Part shown: piece by piece, positions 45,037 to 54,974 of the stretch
Layout: every line of letters starts with the position of its first letter
How positions within the stretch are numbered: the first letter of the stretch is position 1
Assembly (NCBI RefSeq): GCF_001678945.1
Contig: NZ_CP015124.1
Location: 1,960,001-2,024,000 of the forward strand
DNA: 64,000 bases
Direction: 5' to 3'
Origin: Phaeobacter gallaeciensis
GTDB taxonomy: Bacteria; Pseudomonadota; Alphaproteobacteria; Rhodobacterales; Rhodobacteraceae
Translations under genes and position numbers: made by a program
The notes under the pieces: generated by a model
The model's database searches: none
Told to the model about the DNA's origin: nothing
What the model saw: the letters and a program-made list of their open reading frames with translations, nothing else

Positions 45037-47373
45037 ATGACCGTGAAAGAGATCTTTGACACCATGAGTTATGGCCCCGCTCCCGAAAGCGCCGCCGAGG
45101 CACTCGCCTGGCTTGTCGATCAGGGCGACCGGTTCGGCCATTTCATCAATGGCACCTTCACCGCGCCAGGCGATGGCTTCAACAGCCAGAACCCCGCCAC
45201 CGGAGAGGTGCTTGCGACCCTGACCCAGGCAACGCAGGCCGACGTGGACACCGCCGTCGCCGCCGCGCGCAGCGCCCAGCCCAAGTGGGAAAAACTGGGC
45301 GGGCCGGGTCGCGCCAGATACCTTTATGCCATCGCGCGCCTGCTCCAAAAACACAGCCGCCTGTTTGCCGTGCTTGAAACCATGGACAACGGCAAACCGA
45401 TCCGCGAAAGCCGGGACATCGATATCCCGCTGGCGCAGCGGCATTTCTACTATCACGCGGGCATGGCCCAATTGATGGAAAGCGAACTGCCGGACCGCGC
45501 CGCCCTTGGGGTCTGCGGTCAGATCATCCCGTGGAACTTCCCGCTGTTGATGCTGGCGTGGAAAGTGGCGCCTGCCATCGCCATGGGCAACACGGTGGTG
45601 TTGAAACCGGCGGAATATACCTCTCTCACCGCGCTGCTGTTTGCAGACATCTGCCGTCAGGCGGGGCTGCCGAAGGGCGTTGTGAACATCGTTACCGGCG
45701 ACGGCGCCGTGGGCGAGATGGTCGTGGCTGCCGACGTGGACAAGATCGCCTTTACCGGCTCCACCGCCGTGGGCCGCCGCATCCGCGAAGCCACCGCAGG
45801 CAGCGGCAAGGCGCTGACGCTCGAACTGGGGGGCAAGTCGCCCTACATCGTTTTCGATGATGCCGACATCGACTCAGCTGTCGAAGGGCTGGTGGATGCG
45901 ATCTGGTTCAACCAGGGGCAGGTCTGCTGCGCCGGTTCCCGCCTGTTGGTGCAGGAGAGCATCGCGGAGAGGTTCCACGCCAAACTGCGCGCCCGCATGG
46001 ACAAGCTGCGCCTTGGCGATCCGCTGGACAAATGCATCGACGTGGGCGCCGTGGTGGACCCGATGCAGCTGAAAACGATCACCGATCTGGTCGCCGCGAA
46101 TGACGCAGGCGCAACCTATCAGGCCCAGGTCGACATACCCGAGGAAGGCTGTTTCTTCCGTCCAACCCTGATCGAAGGGCTAACCCCCGCCGACCGACTG
46201 ATGCAGGACGAAATCTTTGGCCCTGTGCTGGTCTCCTGCACCTTCCGCATCCCGGCCGAGGCGGTCGAGCTGGCGAACAACACCCGTTACGGGCTTGCCG
46301 CAAGTGTCTGGAGCGAGAACGTCAACCTCGCGCTTGATATCGCGCCGAAACTGGCCTGCGGCGTGGTCTGGGTGAATGGCACCAATATGTTCGATGCCGC
46401 CGCCGGGTTTGGCGGCGTGCGCGAAAGCGGCTTTGGCCGCGAAGGGGGCTGGGAAGGGCTGTCGGCCTATACCAAGCCACACGCCAAATCCAAGGCGCTG
46501 GCGCAGGTCAAAGGCTTCACCGGTCAGGGCAGCGGCGCCGATCCCATCGACCGCACCGCCAAGATGTATATCGGCGGTAAGCAGGCCCGCCCCGACAGCG
46601 GATACTCCCGCGCGGTGCATGACAGGTCCGGCGCCATCCTTGGCTATGTCGGCCTTGGCAGCCGCAAGGATGTACGCAACGCGGTCGAGGCCGCCGCCGG
46701 GGCCAAGGGCTGGTCCAAGACCACCGGCCACCTGCGGGCGCAGATCCTCTATTATATCGGAGAGAACCTCTCTGCCCGCGCCGAGGAATTCGCCCACCGC
46801 ATTGACCACATGACCGGGCGGCGCAGCGGCGCCAAGGAGGTCGAAGCCTCGATCCAGCGCCTGTTCACCGCAGCCGCCTGGGCCGATAAATACGACGGTC
46901 AGGTGCATGGCGTACCGATCCGCGGCGTGGCGCTGGCGATGAAGGAACCCGTTGGCGTGATCGGCGCCCTCTGCGCGGACGAGGCGCCGCTTCTGGGTCT
47001 GGTCTCGGTGATGGCGCCCGCCATCGCCATGGGCAACCGGGTGGTGCTGACCGCCTCCGAGCCCTTCCCGCTGGCGGCAACTGATTTCTATCAGGTGCTG
47101 GACACCTCGGATGTGCCCGCAGGTGTGGTCAATATCCTGACCGGTAGTCATGTCGATCTGGCAGGGCCGCTGGCATCGCATATGAACGTCGATGCGGTCT
47201 GGAGCTTTTCCTCCACCGATCTGTCGGCAGAGATCGAAAAGGCATCCGCCAGCAATCTCAAACGCACATGGGTCAACAATGGCACGGCGCTGGATTGGGA
47301 CACGGACCACAGCCGCCGGTTCCTGGAGGCGGCGACAGAGATCAAGAATATCTGGGTGCCTTACGGCGAATAA
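45037..47373 (+). CDS. Double-domain aldehyde dehydrogenase
   Basis: A 778-residue protein with a complete aldehyde dehydrogenase domain (about residues 1-490) followed by a second, partial copy (about 510-778). The first copy has the catalytic Glu segment LELGGKSP and nucleophile Cys297 in GQVCCAGS. The second repeats the N-terminal half (GVIGALCADEAP, AIAMGNRVVLTASE) but has no matching cysteine and stops early. The deoC partner points to acetaldehyde as substrate, made by the aldolase and oxidised here to acetate. The ribosome site GGAG is just past the deoC stop. Confidence 0.9.
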   Translation: MTVKEIFDTMSYGPAPESAAEALAWLVDQGDRFGHFINGTFTAPGDGFNSQNPATGEVLATLTQATQADVDTAVAAARSAQPKWEKLGGPGRARYLYAIARLLQKHSRLFAVLETMDNGKPIRESRDIDIPLAQRHFYYHAGMAQLMESELPDRAALGVCGQIIPWNFPLLMLAWKVAPAIAMGNTVVLKPAEYTSLTALLFADICRQAGLPKGVVNIVTGDGAVGEMVVAADVDKIAFTGSTAVGRRIREATAGSGKALTLELGGKSPYIVFDDADIDSAVEGLVDAIWFNQGQVCCAGSRLLVQESIAERFHAKLRARMDKLRLGDPLDKCIDVGAVVDPMQLKTITDLVAANDAGATYQAQVDIPEEGCFFRPTLIEGLTPADRLMQDEIFGPVLVSCTFRIPAEAVELANNTRYGLAASVWSENVNLALDIAPKLACGVVWVNGTNMFDAAAGFGGVRESGFGREGGWEGLSAYTKPHAKSKALAQVKGFTGQGSGADPIDRTAKMYIGGKQARPDSGYSRAVHDRSGAILGYVGLGSRKDVRNAVEAAAGAKGWSKTTGHLRAQILYYIGENLSARAEEFAHRIDHMTGRRSGAKEVEASIQRLFTAAAWADKYDGQVHGVPIRGVALAMKEPVGVIGALCADEAPLLGLVSVMAPAIAMGNRVVLTASEPFPLAATDFYQVLDTSDVPAGVVNILTGSHVDLAGPLASHMNVDAVWSFSSTDLSAEIEKASASNLKRTWVNNGTALDWDTDHSRRFLEAATEIKNIWVPYGE

Positions 47374-47396
47374 CGCCGGAAAGCATGCCGAAACAA

Positions 47397-47426
47397 AACG
47401 GGCCGGAGATCTCTCTCCGGCCCGTT
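47397..47426. terminator. Terminator between the aldehyde dehydrogenase and M16 genes
   Basis: A perfect 12-bp stem AACGGGCCGGAG/CTCCGGCCCGTT with loop ATCTCT lies between two convergent genes. On the minus strand it is followed by TTGTTTCGG. On the plus strand it is followed by GTCATTT, so it is stronger for the minus-strand peptidase genes. Confidence 0.85.
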
Positions 47427-47450
47427 GTCATTTCAGCGACAGTGCAAGGC

Positions 47451-48782
47451 TCAGCCGCCGGTTTTCATTCCATCCGGCCGCCCCACAACCACGAAATGCA
47501 GATTGTCCGGTTGCAGCACTTCCGAGGCGACACGGTTGATCTCTTCCAGAGTGACCGCGTTGATCTTGTCATTGCGGGTGCGCACGTAGTCGATCGGCAT
47601 GCCGTCCAGCTGCATCCCCACCAGGATCGAGGCAATGCGACCGTTGCCATCAAAACGCAACGGATAGGCCCCGGTCAGATAGGTCTTGGCATCCTGCAAT
47701 TCCTTCTCGGTAACGCCTTCCCTTGCCAGACGGCTCCATTCTTCGCGGATCACCGCAACCGCTTCGGCCATCTTGGAATTGGCCGAGGCGAGCGAGCCCA
47801 TGTACACAGAGCCCAGATCACGCGGCAGGAGATAGGAATAGACCCCGTAGGTCAGGCCGCGCTTTTCGCGCACTTCGGTCATCAGGCGGCTTTCGAAGGA
47901 ACCGCCGCCCAGGATCTGGTTCATGATATAGGCCGCAAAGAACCGCGGATCTTCCCGGTCGATCCCCACATGCCCGAACAGCGCAACGGATTGCGGCGTG
48001 TCATAGTCGATCACGGTGGTTCCGCCCTCGATCGTGACCTCTGCCGGACCCGGCTGCGGTGCGCCAGTCTCTGGCAGATCGCCCAGAAGCGTGTCGAGCA
48101 AGGCGCCCAGCGCGGCCTCGTCGATATCCCCCACGGCGCTGACAAACAGCCTGTCGCGGGCAAAGACCGCATCATGTGCATCGAACATGTCCTGCCGCGT
48201 CAGGGTGGACACGGTGTCGATGGTGCCCGAGCCGTCCGAACCATAGGGGTGATCGCCAAAGGCCATCTTGGAAAAGGCACGCCCGGCGATGTCATTGGGG
48301 TTCTCAGCGTCCGACCGCAGACCGGACAGAACCTGCGCCCGCACCCGGTCCAGAGCGTCCTGATCAAACCGTGGCGCCACCAGGGTCTGGTGTAGCAAGT
48401 CGATGGCCTCGTCCCGGTTCTCAGTCAGGAAGCGGGCAGAGACCGACACCGCCTCCTTATCCGCGTCATAAGAGAAACTGGCCGCAAGGCTTTCGACCGC
48501 ACGGGCATAGTCCTGCGCCGGCATCTCGCCGGAGCCTTCTTCCAGAAGGCCCGTCATCAGGTTGATGGCGCCACGCTTGCCCGGGGCATCCAGCGAAGTG
48601 CCACCGCGAAACCGCAGCTCAAGCGCGGTGAAGGGAATCGTATGATCCTCGACCAGCCAGGCAGTAATGCCCCCGGGCGAGGTGACTTCCTTGATGCGGA
48701 TCTCGGCGCTGACCGGCAGCACAGAGATCAGAAGGGCAAAACAGGCGACCAGCCCGGCACGTATCATGGCAAATCCCGTCAT
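47451..48782 (-). CDS. M16 family peptidase-like subunit lacking the zinc motif
   Basis: A 443-residue protein with a signal peptide (about residues 1-26, ending VSA) and the fold of an M16 metallopeptidase. Where the catalytic HxxEH should be, it reads LMTGLLEEG, so it is presumably inactive. Active and inactive M16 halves often pair, as in mitochondrial processing peptidase. It follows the active subunit with an ATGA overlap, so the two are likely made in equal amounts and work as a periplasmic heterodimer. Confidence 0.9.
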   Translation of the reverse strand: MTGFAMIRAGLVACFALLISVLPVSAEIRIKEVTSPGGITAWLVEDHTIPFTALELRFRGGTSLDAPGKRGAINLMTGLLEEGSGEMPAQDYARAVESLAASFSYDADKEAVSVSARFLTENRDEAIDLLHQTLVAPRFDQDALDRVRAQVLSGLRSDAENPNDIAGRAFSKMAFGDHPYGSDGSGTIDTVSTLTRQDMFDAHDAVFARDRLFVSAVGDIDEAALGALLDTLLGDLPETGAPQPGPAEVTIEGGTTVIDYDTPQSVALFGHVGIDREDPRFFAAYIMNQILGGGSFESRLMTEVREKRGLTYGVYSYLLPRDLGSVYMGSLASANSKMAEAVAVIREEWSRLAREGVTEKELQDAKTYLTGAYPLRFDGNGRIASILVGMQLDGMPIDYVRTRNDKINAVTLEEINRVASEVLQPDNLHFVVVGRPDGMKTGG

Positions 48783-50134
48783 TGGGTGACCTCCTCATCT
48801 GCGCGCACCATCCAGCCAGTGACCGACGCCTCGGGCTGCAGCACTTCACGGGCGACGGCGATGATTTCATCCGCGGTGACCGATTGCAGGATATGGGGCC
48901 ACTCCTGCACGTCCTCCACCGTCAACCCGGAGGTCAGCGCCTGACCATAACGATTGGCGATCCCATCCACATTGTCGCGCGCATAGATTTCCGCCGCGCG
49001 CAGTTGCAGCTTGATCCGCTCCAGCTGATCGGGGTCGACACCCTCTTCAAGGAAGCGTGCAAAGGTTGCGTCAAGCGCATCCTCAGCCTCCTGCATCCCG
49101 ACGCCCTCGGCCGGGACAACCAGGAAAGAAAAACTGGTCTTGTCCAGCGACACCCCCGAATAGAAGGCACCGGTATAGACCGCCAGCTGCTGATCGAATT
49201 GCAGCGCATTGGCCAGATAGGAGGTATTGCCGCCCCCCAGCAGTTCAGCCAGCAGATAAAGTGCCGCCGCCTTTTCCTGCGCGCCGCTGTTGCGTTCCGG
49301 CGCCAGATAAGAGCGCTGCACATAGGGCTGTGCCACGCGTGGATCGCGATAGACCATGCGCCGCTCTGCCGTCTGCGGTGGCTCCTGGCTGCGGAACCGT
49401 TCCGGCAGGTCGGGGTTCGCCGGAATCACACCGTAGTATTTTTCGGCCAGCTGTCGGACCTCTTCGGGTTCCACATCGCCCGAAACCACCAGAATGGCAT
49501 TGTTGGGCGCATAATAGGTTCCATAAAAGGACAGCGCGTCCTCCCGGTCCAGCGTCTCCATTTCATGGCGCCAGCCGATCACCGGCTGACCATAACGGTG
49601 GTTCAGATACTGTGCCGCACTCAGCTGTTCGCGGAACAGGGACCGCGGATCGCTGTCGGTGCGCTGGTTGCGCTCTTCCAGGATCACCTCACGCTCGGTG
49701 ACGATCTCCTCCTCGCTGAGGCGCAGATTGACCATACGGTCGCTTTCCATCTGCATCATCAGTTCAAGCCGGTCCGCTGCAATGCGCTGAAAATAGGCGG
49801 TGTAGTCATAGCTGGTGAAGGCATTATCCCGGCCGCCATTGGCTGCCACCGTCGCCGAGAGCTCTCCCGGCTCCAGCTTGTCGGTGCCCTTAAACAGAAG
49901 GTGCTCCAGAAAATGCGCGACCCCGGACTGACCCGGCGGCTCATCCGCGGATCCGGCGCGGTACCAGACCATATGCTGAACCACTGGCGCGCGGTGATCC
50001 TCGATCACCACCACGTCCATGCCATTTTCAAGGGTAAAGGCCGTCACCATGTCCTCAGCCGGTTCTGCAGCGCGCAGCGGCGCGGCAAGAACGGCTGTTA
50101 CAGCGATGGCGGCCAGTGCGATCCGTCGGATCAT
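48779..50134 (-). CDS. M16 family zinc metallopeptidase, active subunit
   Basis: A 451-residue periplasmic peptidase. The signal peptide covers about residues 1-22. The inverted zinc motif is H74-F-L-E77-H78, with a downstream Glu in EREVILEERN about 75 residues later as third ligand. I chose the ATG at 50134, with GGAGGA six bases upstream; the frame is open for 17 further codons. Its stop overlaps the inactive partner's start. The substrate is unknown. The 260-base gap upstream (50135-50394) holds no gene. Confidence 0.92.
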   Translation of the reverse strand: MIRRIALAAIAVTAVLAAPLRAAEPAEDMVTAFTLENGMDVVVIEDHRAPVVQHMVWYRAGSADEPPGQSGVAHFLEHLLFKGTDKLEPGELSATVAANGGRDNAFTSYDYTAYFQRIAADRLELMMQMESDRMVNLRLSEEEIVTEREVILEERNQRTDSDPRSLFREQLSAAQYLNHRYGQPVIGWRHEMETLDREDALSFYGTYYAPNNAILVVSGDVEPEEVRQLAEKYYGVIPANPDLPERFRSQEPPQTAERRMVYRDPRVAQPYVQRSYLAPERNSGAQEKAAALYLLAELLGGGNTSYLANALQFDQQLAVYTGAFYSGVSLDKTSFSFLVVPAEGVGMQEAEDALDATFARFLEEGVDPDQLERIKLQLRAAEIYARDNVDGIANRYGQALTSGLTVEDVQEWPHILQSVTADEIIAVAREVLQPEASVTGWMVRADEEVTQ

Positions 50135-50394
50135 GCGGCGTCCTCCAATAGATTTCTCCAAAGACATGCTGCCTCTGTCCGTCACATCCGGGGCCTATCG
50201 GGCTGTGCAAAGACAGCCACCAGCGCACCCGGCATAGTCCTACCCATATTGGGGATGTCTTGACGAACCGCAACCTAAGCCAAGGTCGCAGGGAGACAAG
50301 GCGCCCTGTCACGATAGCGAATTGTCAAAATTGTGAACGTGCTAACCCGCCCGGCGGACGGCCATCCGGTCAAGCTGCGCAGCAGAGGCGCGGC

Positions 50395-50916
50395 TCACTC
50401 TCCGCTTGGCGGCGGCGCAGAAGGGGTTGCCACACCCGCGCGGCGGAACTGTTCGGTTGTCTCGAACGGGTCCAGCGTCTGCTTGGCGTAGATCTGCTCA
50501 TAGCGGTCGACAGGGAACAGGCGGATCCGCCCGGTGATACGCTTTTTCTTCAGGAACTTGGCGTCTTCCTCGGCCAGTTCCTGACGCACCGTTGGCGACA
50601 CGCCATAGCGGCTGGAGGCGCTGACCAGCGCCAGATCCGAGGAGGATACACCCTGTCCAGGCACCAGCGCAGAGGGCTTGCCGCCCAGCGCCGCGACCGC
50701 ATCGGCTTGAGGGGTCGGATCAGCGATATTGCCTGCGCCCGGTGTTGGTTCCGGCAGACTGCTGTAATCTGCGGGCTCGTTCAGCGGCTTGTTCGGTAGC
50801 ACAAGGAATTCATCCGGCCCGGTCCCAGTCTTGCGAATATCACGCAGACCTTTTTGCGAGCAGCCCGCGACGGCCACCGCGCCTACCAGAACAATCATGC
50901 CGAAAGGGATCCGCAT
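50395..50916 (-). CDS. DUF3035 lipoprotein
   Basis: A 173-residue secreted lipoprotein. The lipobox is AVAGC with the lipidated Cys19. The mature part is rich in proline and alanine and contains the phrase GTGPDEFLVLPNKPLNEP typical of DUF3035. The function is unknown. It follows lspA (the lipoprotein signal peptidase) by 54 bases, a constant neighbourhood in Rhodobacterales as far as I know. A few terminal repeats of proline (PSAPPPSG) end the protein. Confidence 0.88.
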   Translation of the reverse strand: MRIPFGMIVLVGAVAVAGCSQKGLRDIRKTGTGPDEFLVLPNKPLNEPADYSSLPEPTPGAGNIADPTPQADAVAALGGKPSALVPGQGVSSSDLALVSASSRYGVSPTVRQELAEEDAKFLKKKRITGRIRLFPVDRYEQIYAKQTLDPFETTEQFRRAGVATPSAPPPSGE

Positions 50917-50970
50917 TCCCAGTTACTCCTGCCAGTTTCCCTGCGCTTTTAACGCATATTGCACCCGAGG

Positions 50971-51453
50971 TCACGCGGGCTTTTTTGCGCTCCGGTCGAA
51001 CAGGATCAGCCCGATGGCACCGGCAAAGATGAACACATCGGCGATATTGAACACGAAGGGATTGTTAATTCCGCAGCAGGACATGTTGAGGAAATCCAGC
51101 ACATAGCCATAGAGCAGCCGATCCGCGACATTGCCCAGCGCGCCGCCGATCACCAGCCCCGCCGCCAACGCCATCCAGCGCGCGCGGCGATGCGAGCGGC
51201 GAATCCAGATGGCCAGCACGGCACAGATCAGCAGCGAGAGGCCGATCAACACCCAGCGCGCCGTATCCTCGCCGCCATCGAACAGGCCAAAGTTAATGCC
51301 GGTGTTCTCGCCATAGCGGAAATTCAACAGCGGCGGCAGCACGTCGATGCTCTGGCGCTGGGACAGGCCCATCCAGTGAATCACCAGATATTTGCTGGCC
51401 TGATCCAGAAGAAAGGCCCAGAACGCGCCCCAGAACATCATACGCACTGCCAT
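50971..51453 (-). CDS. lspA: LspA, lipoprotein signal peptidase (signal peptidase II)
   Basis: A 160-residue inner-membrane aspartyl protease that cleaves prolipoproteins before the lipidated cysteine. There are four hydrophobic helices. The catalytic aspartates are in GNVADRLLYGYVLDF and NIADVFIF. The segment N-T-G-I-N-F-G (family NxGxxF) precedes them. It sits 21 bases after purH and is followed by a lipoprotein gene, one of its probable substrates. Confidence 0.95.
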   Translation of the reverse strand: MAVRMMFWGAFWAFLLDQASKYLVIHWMGLSQRQSIDVLPPLLNFRYGENTGINFGLFDGGEDTARWVLIGLSLLICAVLAIWIRRSHRRARWMALAAGLVIGGALGNVADRLLYGYVLDFLNMSCCGINNPFVFNIADVFIFAGAIGLILFDRSAKKPA

Positions 51454-51474
51454 TTTCCGCTTGGTTCCCGCTGA

Positions 51475-53064
51475 TCAGTGACGGAAGTGGCGCATGCCGG
51501 TAAAGACCATGGCAAGCCCAGCCTCATTGGCCGCCTTGATCACCTCATCGTCCCGCATCGAACCGCCCGGCTGGATCACGCAGGTGGCGCCAGCAGCCGC
51601 AGCCTCCAGGAGACCGTCGGGGAAGGGGAAGAAGGCATCGGAGGCCACGGCAGAACCTTTGGCCAGGCTTGCGTCCAGACCCAGTTCATCCGCCATGCGC
51701 TGCGCCTTGGCGGCGGCCACATTGGCGCTGTCCAGGCGGCTCATCTGGCCGGCGCCGACACCCACGGTGGCGCTGCCTTTGACATAAACGATGGCGTTGG
51801 ATTTCACGTGCTTGGCCACCTTCCAGGCGAACAGCAGGTCCTGCATTTGCTCATCCGTCGGGGCCTTTTCGGTGACGACCTTCAGATCGTCCATGCCGAT
51901 GTATCCCACGTCCTTGTCCTGCACCAGAACACCGCCAGAGACCTGCTTGTAGGCGGTGATCGCCTTGCGCGGATCGGGCAGCGCGTCTGTCAGCAAGAGG
52001 CGCAGATTCTTCTTGGCGGCAAAGATCTCTTTCGCCTCATCCGAGGCACCCGGCGCGATTACCACCTCGGTGAAGATCTCGGTGATCTTGGCGGCGGTTT
52101 CGGCGTCCAGCGGCTGGTTCAGCGCCACAATGCCACCAAAGGCAGAGGTGCGGTCGCAATCGAATGCCTTCTGGTAAGCCTCGGCCAGGGTAGCTCCACG
52201 CGCCACACCGCAGGGGTTGGCGTGCTTGATGATGGCAACGGCAGCGGTTTCAGCCGGATCGAACTCGGCCACCAGCTCATAGGCCGCATCGGTGTCGTTG
52301 ATGTTGTTGTAGGACAGCTCCTTGCCCTGCAGCTGCACGGCGGTGGCAACACCCGGACGGTTCGAGCCATCGGTGTAGAAGGCCGCTTTCTGGTGGCTGT
52401 TTTCGCCATAGCGCAGAGTCTGCTTCAACTCACCGGCAAAGGCGCGGCGGCGCGGTGCTTCCAGCTCCAGCGCGCCTGCCATCCAGTTGGAAACAGCCGC
52501 GTCATAGGCTGCGGTGCGGGCATAGGCGATCTGCGCCAGACGCTGGCGGAAAACATAAGAGGTCTGACCGTCGTTCGCGTCCAGCTCGGCCAGCAGGGCG
52601 TCATAGTCTTCGACGTCGGTCACCACGTTGACGAACAGGTGGTTCTTGGAGGCCGCGCGGATCATCGCCGGACCACCGATGTCGATATTCTCGATCATCT
52701 CATCGTAATCCGCACCACGGGCCAGTGCCGCCTCGAACGGGTAGAGGTTCACCACCAGAAGATCGATGGCGCCAATGCCGTGTTCGTTCATCGCCGCCAC
52801 ATGGGCGTCGTTGTCACGCAGCGCCAGCAACCCGCCATGCACCATCGGGTGCAGGGTCTTCACGCGACCGTCCATCATTTCCGGGAAACCGGTGACGTCA
52901 GAGACGTCCTTGACGTCCAGCCCCGCATCGCGCAGCGCCTTGGCGGTGCCGCCGGTGGACAGCAGCTCGACGCCACGCTCGGCCAGCGATTTGCCAAGGT
53001 CAATCAGACCGGACTTGTCGGATACGGAAAGCAGCGCACGGCGTACGGGGTGAAGATCGGTCAT
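51475..53064 (-). CDS. purH: PurH, bifunctional AICAR transformylase/IMP cyclohydrolase
   Basis: A 529-residue enzyme for the last two steps of IMP synthesis. The N-terminal cyclohydrolase domain (about 1-200) opens with [20 protein letters not shown]. The C-terminal transformylase domain contains [13 protein letters not shown] and KHANPCGVA, where the Lys-His pair is catalytic. The ATG at 53064 is chosen; a TTG at 53094 overlaps the upstream gene's end and would add ten residues. The length is standard for the group. The gene lies in the rsmB-heparinase-like-purH-lspA chain. Confidence 0.96.
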   Translation of the reverse strand: MTDLHPVRRALLSVSDKSGLIDLGKSLAERGVELLSTGGTAKALRDAGLDVKDVSDVTGFPEMMDGRVKTLHPMVHGGLLALRDNDAHVAAMNEHGIGAIDLLVVNLYPFEAALARGADYDEMIENIDIGGPAMIRAASKNHLFVNVVTDVEDYDALLAELDANDGQTSYVFRQRLAQIAYARTAAYDAAVSNWMAGALELEAPRRRAFAGELKQTLRYGENSHQKAAFYTDGSNRPGVATAVQLQGKELSYNNINDTDAAYELVAEFDPAETAAVAIIKHANPCGVARGATLAEAYQKAFDCDRTSAFGGIVALNQPLDAETAAKITEIFTEVVIAPGASDEAKEIFAAKKNLRLLLTDALPDPRKAITAYKQVSGGVLVQDKDVGYIGMDDLKVVTEKAPTDEQMQDLLFAWKVAKHVKSNAIVYVKGSATVGVGAGQMSRLDSANVAAAKAQRMADELGLDASLAKGSAVASDAFFPFPDGLLEAAAAGATCVIQPGGSMRDDEVIKAANEAGLAMVFTGMRHFRH

Positions 53065-53086
53065 GGCAGGGCGGTCCTTTGCAGGC

Positions 53087-54829
53087 TCAGTCAAAAATCT
53101 CGGGGTCGTCCCGGTTCAGGTCGCGCACGGCTTCGGCAGTTTCCTGTGCCTTGCTGAGCGTCCACCGGACGCGGGTTGCATAGTCGATGACCCGGCCAGA
53201 TAGAACGATCTGTTTTGACGCACGCGGCTTCAAGCGGGTCTTTTCCAGGTAAACGCCCGGCTCCAGCTTCAATTCGCAGGTGCCGTCATGGCGGAAAACC
53301 CAGATTTCGCCGCTCTTGAGCGCCATGGATACTGCCGCGCCGCCCAAGTCAAGGGTTGCATCCACTTCCGGGTGCAGATGCAGGCGGATATCAAAGCCGA
53401 TCCCGCGTTCTCCATGGCTGTCTAGCGCCTTTGAACAGCGCCGCTCGGCCGCCTCATCCAGCGCTACCAGCATGTCCTCGCCCGCTAGCGCGCGCCCGTC
53501 AAAGCCCAGATCCAGCGTGCGGGCGTGGGTCAGACCGAATTCGCGCGCGTATCCGTCGTGTCCGCCCTGAAACCGGCTGCCATCGCTGAGCTGCTCCAGC
53601 TGAATCTGCACGTCGGTGGGGCCGCCAACCAGTTCTTCCTGACCGGTGCCGCGACTGGGCGGTGCCAGCCGGGCGCTGGAATGGCCCTCCAGGCACAGGG
53701 TCGAATGCGATGGTGTGGCCCGCCCGGCGCGGCGCCATTCCAGACCAAAGGTCTCGCCCGAGCCGCAATTGACGATCAAAGGCCGCCGCCCCGAGGTCAG
53801 TTCAAAGGCAAGGGTGGAGGCATGACCGTTAGCCGAGGCCCGCCCCTGCGGTGGCAAGGCCGCGTCAATCACCACCGAGGTCCGGCGTGCCGACAAGCGG
53901 GCATAGCCCATCGCCAACCCTTCGACCGGGCGCGCCGATACGTGGCTGGCCGCCAGCGCATGATCCAACCAGCCTTCCAGCCCCCGGCCGCCACCGTGGA
54001 ACCGTGCCAGCCCGCCATCGCTGTGGCGCAGGGTGCGCAGCGTTGGCGCAATCCGTTCAATGGCCGCGGTCTGCGCCGCTGGCACGCTGCGCCCGGCTTC
54101 GTGCAAGGCGGCGGCAGTCCAGGTCAGCAGGGTAAAGACCTCCAGCAGTTCTTCGGGATTGCGGGTCGGCAATCCGCCCTGCGCGTCGATCTGCCGGTCG
54201 CATTCTGCGCTCAGGGCACGGATGGCGGGATCAGCCAGCGCCTCCTGCCCCTGAAGGGCAAGCCCCGCATAGATCAGCCCCGCCAGCGCCTCGAACCGTG
54301 GCAGGCCCGGGGTTGCACCCTGCCAGCGATGGGCCAGGAACCATGTCTGTTGCGATAGTGAGCGGTAAAAGGCCTCAGATTCCGCACGTTCCTTGCCGTT
54401 CAGCAGGAAAATCGCATGGTTGATCCATCGAATCACGCGCCGTCCCGTCAGATCCGGCGACCAGCCGGGCCCCGAGCCGCGCCCATGCGCCTTGATCCAG
54501 CCCCAGACCCAGTTCTGCGCCTTGACGCGGGCCTTGATATCGCCGACCGCCGCCAGATCGTCGAGCCAGGCAAAACCGTGCCGCTCGGCGTCAAAGGCGG
54601 CGTCCGGCGCCGTCACTTCCCAAAGCCCGGTGGTTGTCGACTCGACCAGATACCCCGCCAGCAGCAGGTTCCCCGCCACCAGCTGCCGACCGCGGGCAAA
54701 GCTGCCAATGGTGCGGGGTTCAGGCTGCGATACGAATCCCGTCGCCGCAGGCTGCTTGCGCGCCCGCCAGGCATATAACCGGTTCAGCAGGCGGGTGCTG
54801 CGCCCCGCCATTCTATCGTATCTGGACAT
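53087..54829 (-). CDS. Heparinase II/III-like family protein
   Basis: A 580-residue protein with an alpha-helical N-terminal part (about 1-330) and a C-terminal beta-sandwich typical of heparinase II/III-like proteins, with [10 protein letters not shown]-like and [13 protein letters not shown] strands. No signal peptide is visible, which is odd for a secreted polysaccharide lyase; a cytoplasmic or unconventional location is possible. The conserved place between rsmB and purH suggests a housekeeping role not yet understood. The ATG at 54829 is preferred over 54844 on the look of the ribosome site. Confidence 0.82.
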   Translation of the reverse strand: MSRYDRMAGRSTRLLNRLYAWRARKQPAATGFVSQPEPRTIGSFARGRQLVAGNLLLAGYLVESTTTGLWEVTAPDAAFDAERHGFAWLDDLAAVGDIKARVKAQNWVWGWIKAHGRGSGPGWSPDLTGRRVIRWINHAIFLLNGKERAESEAFYRSLSQQTWFLAHRWQGATPGLPRFEALAGLIYAGLALQGQEALADPAIRALSAECDRQIDAQGGLPTRNPEELLEVFTLLTWTAAALHEAGRSVPAAQTAAIERIAPTLRTLRHSDGGLARFHGGGRGLEGWLDHALAASHVSARPVEGLAMGYARLSARRTSVVIDAALPPQGRASANGHASTLAFELTSGRRPLIVNCGSGETFGLEWRRAGRATPSHSTLCLEGHSSARLAPPSRGTGQEELVGGPTDVQIQLEQLSDGSRFQGGHDGYAREFGLTHARTLDLGFDGRALAGEDMLVALDEAAERRCSKALDSHGERGIGFDIRLHLHPEVDATLDLGGAAVSMALKSGEIWVFRHDGTCELKLEPGVYLEKTRLKPRASKQIVLSGRVIDYATRVRWTLSKAQETAEAVRDLNRDDPEIFD

Positions 54830-54974
54830 GCTCTTCTGCCTCACGCCGTTGGCGTTTTGGGCGCAGCATAACCCGGGGAAGGGTTCAAGTCACCGACGAA
54901 TGCGACACCCTCCGGCGGCACCGGCGGAATTGCCCCGCCGGGCAAAATCAAAGCACGTTTCGCTGGGAGAAAGG

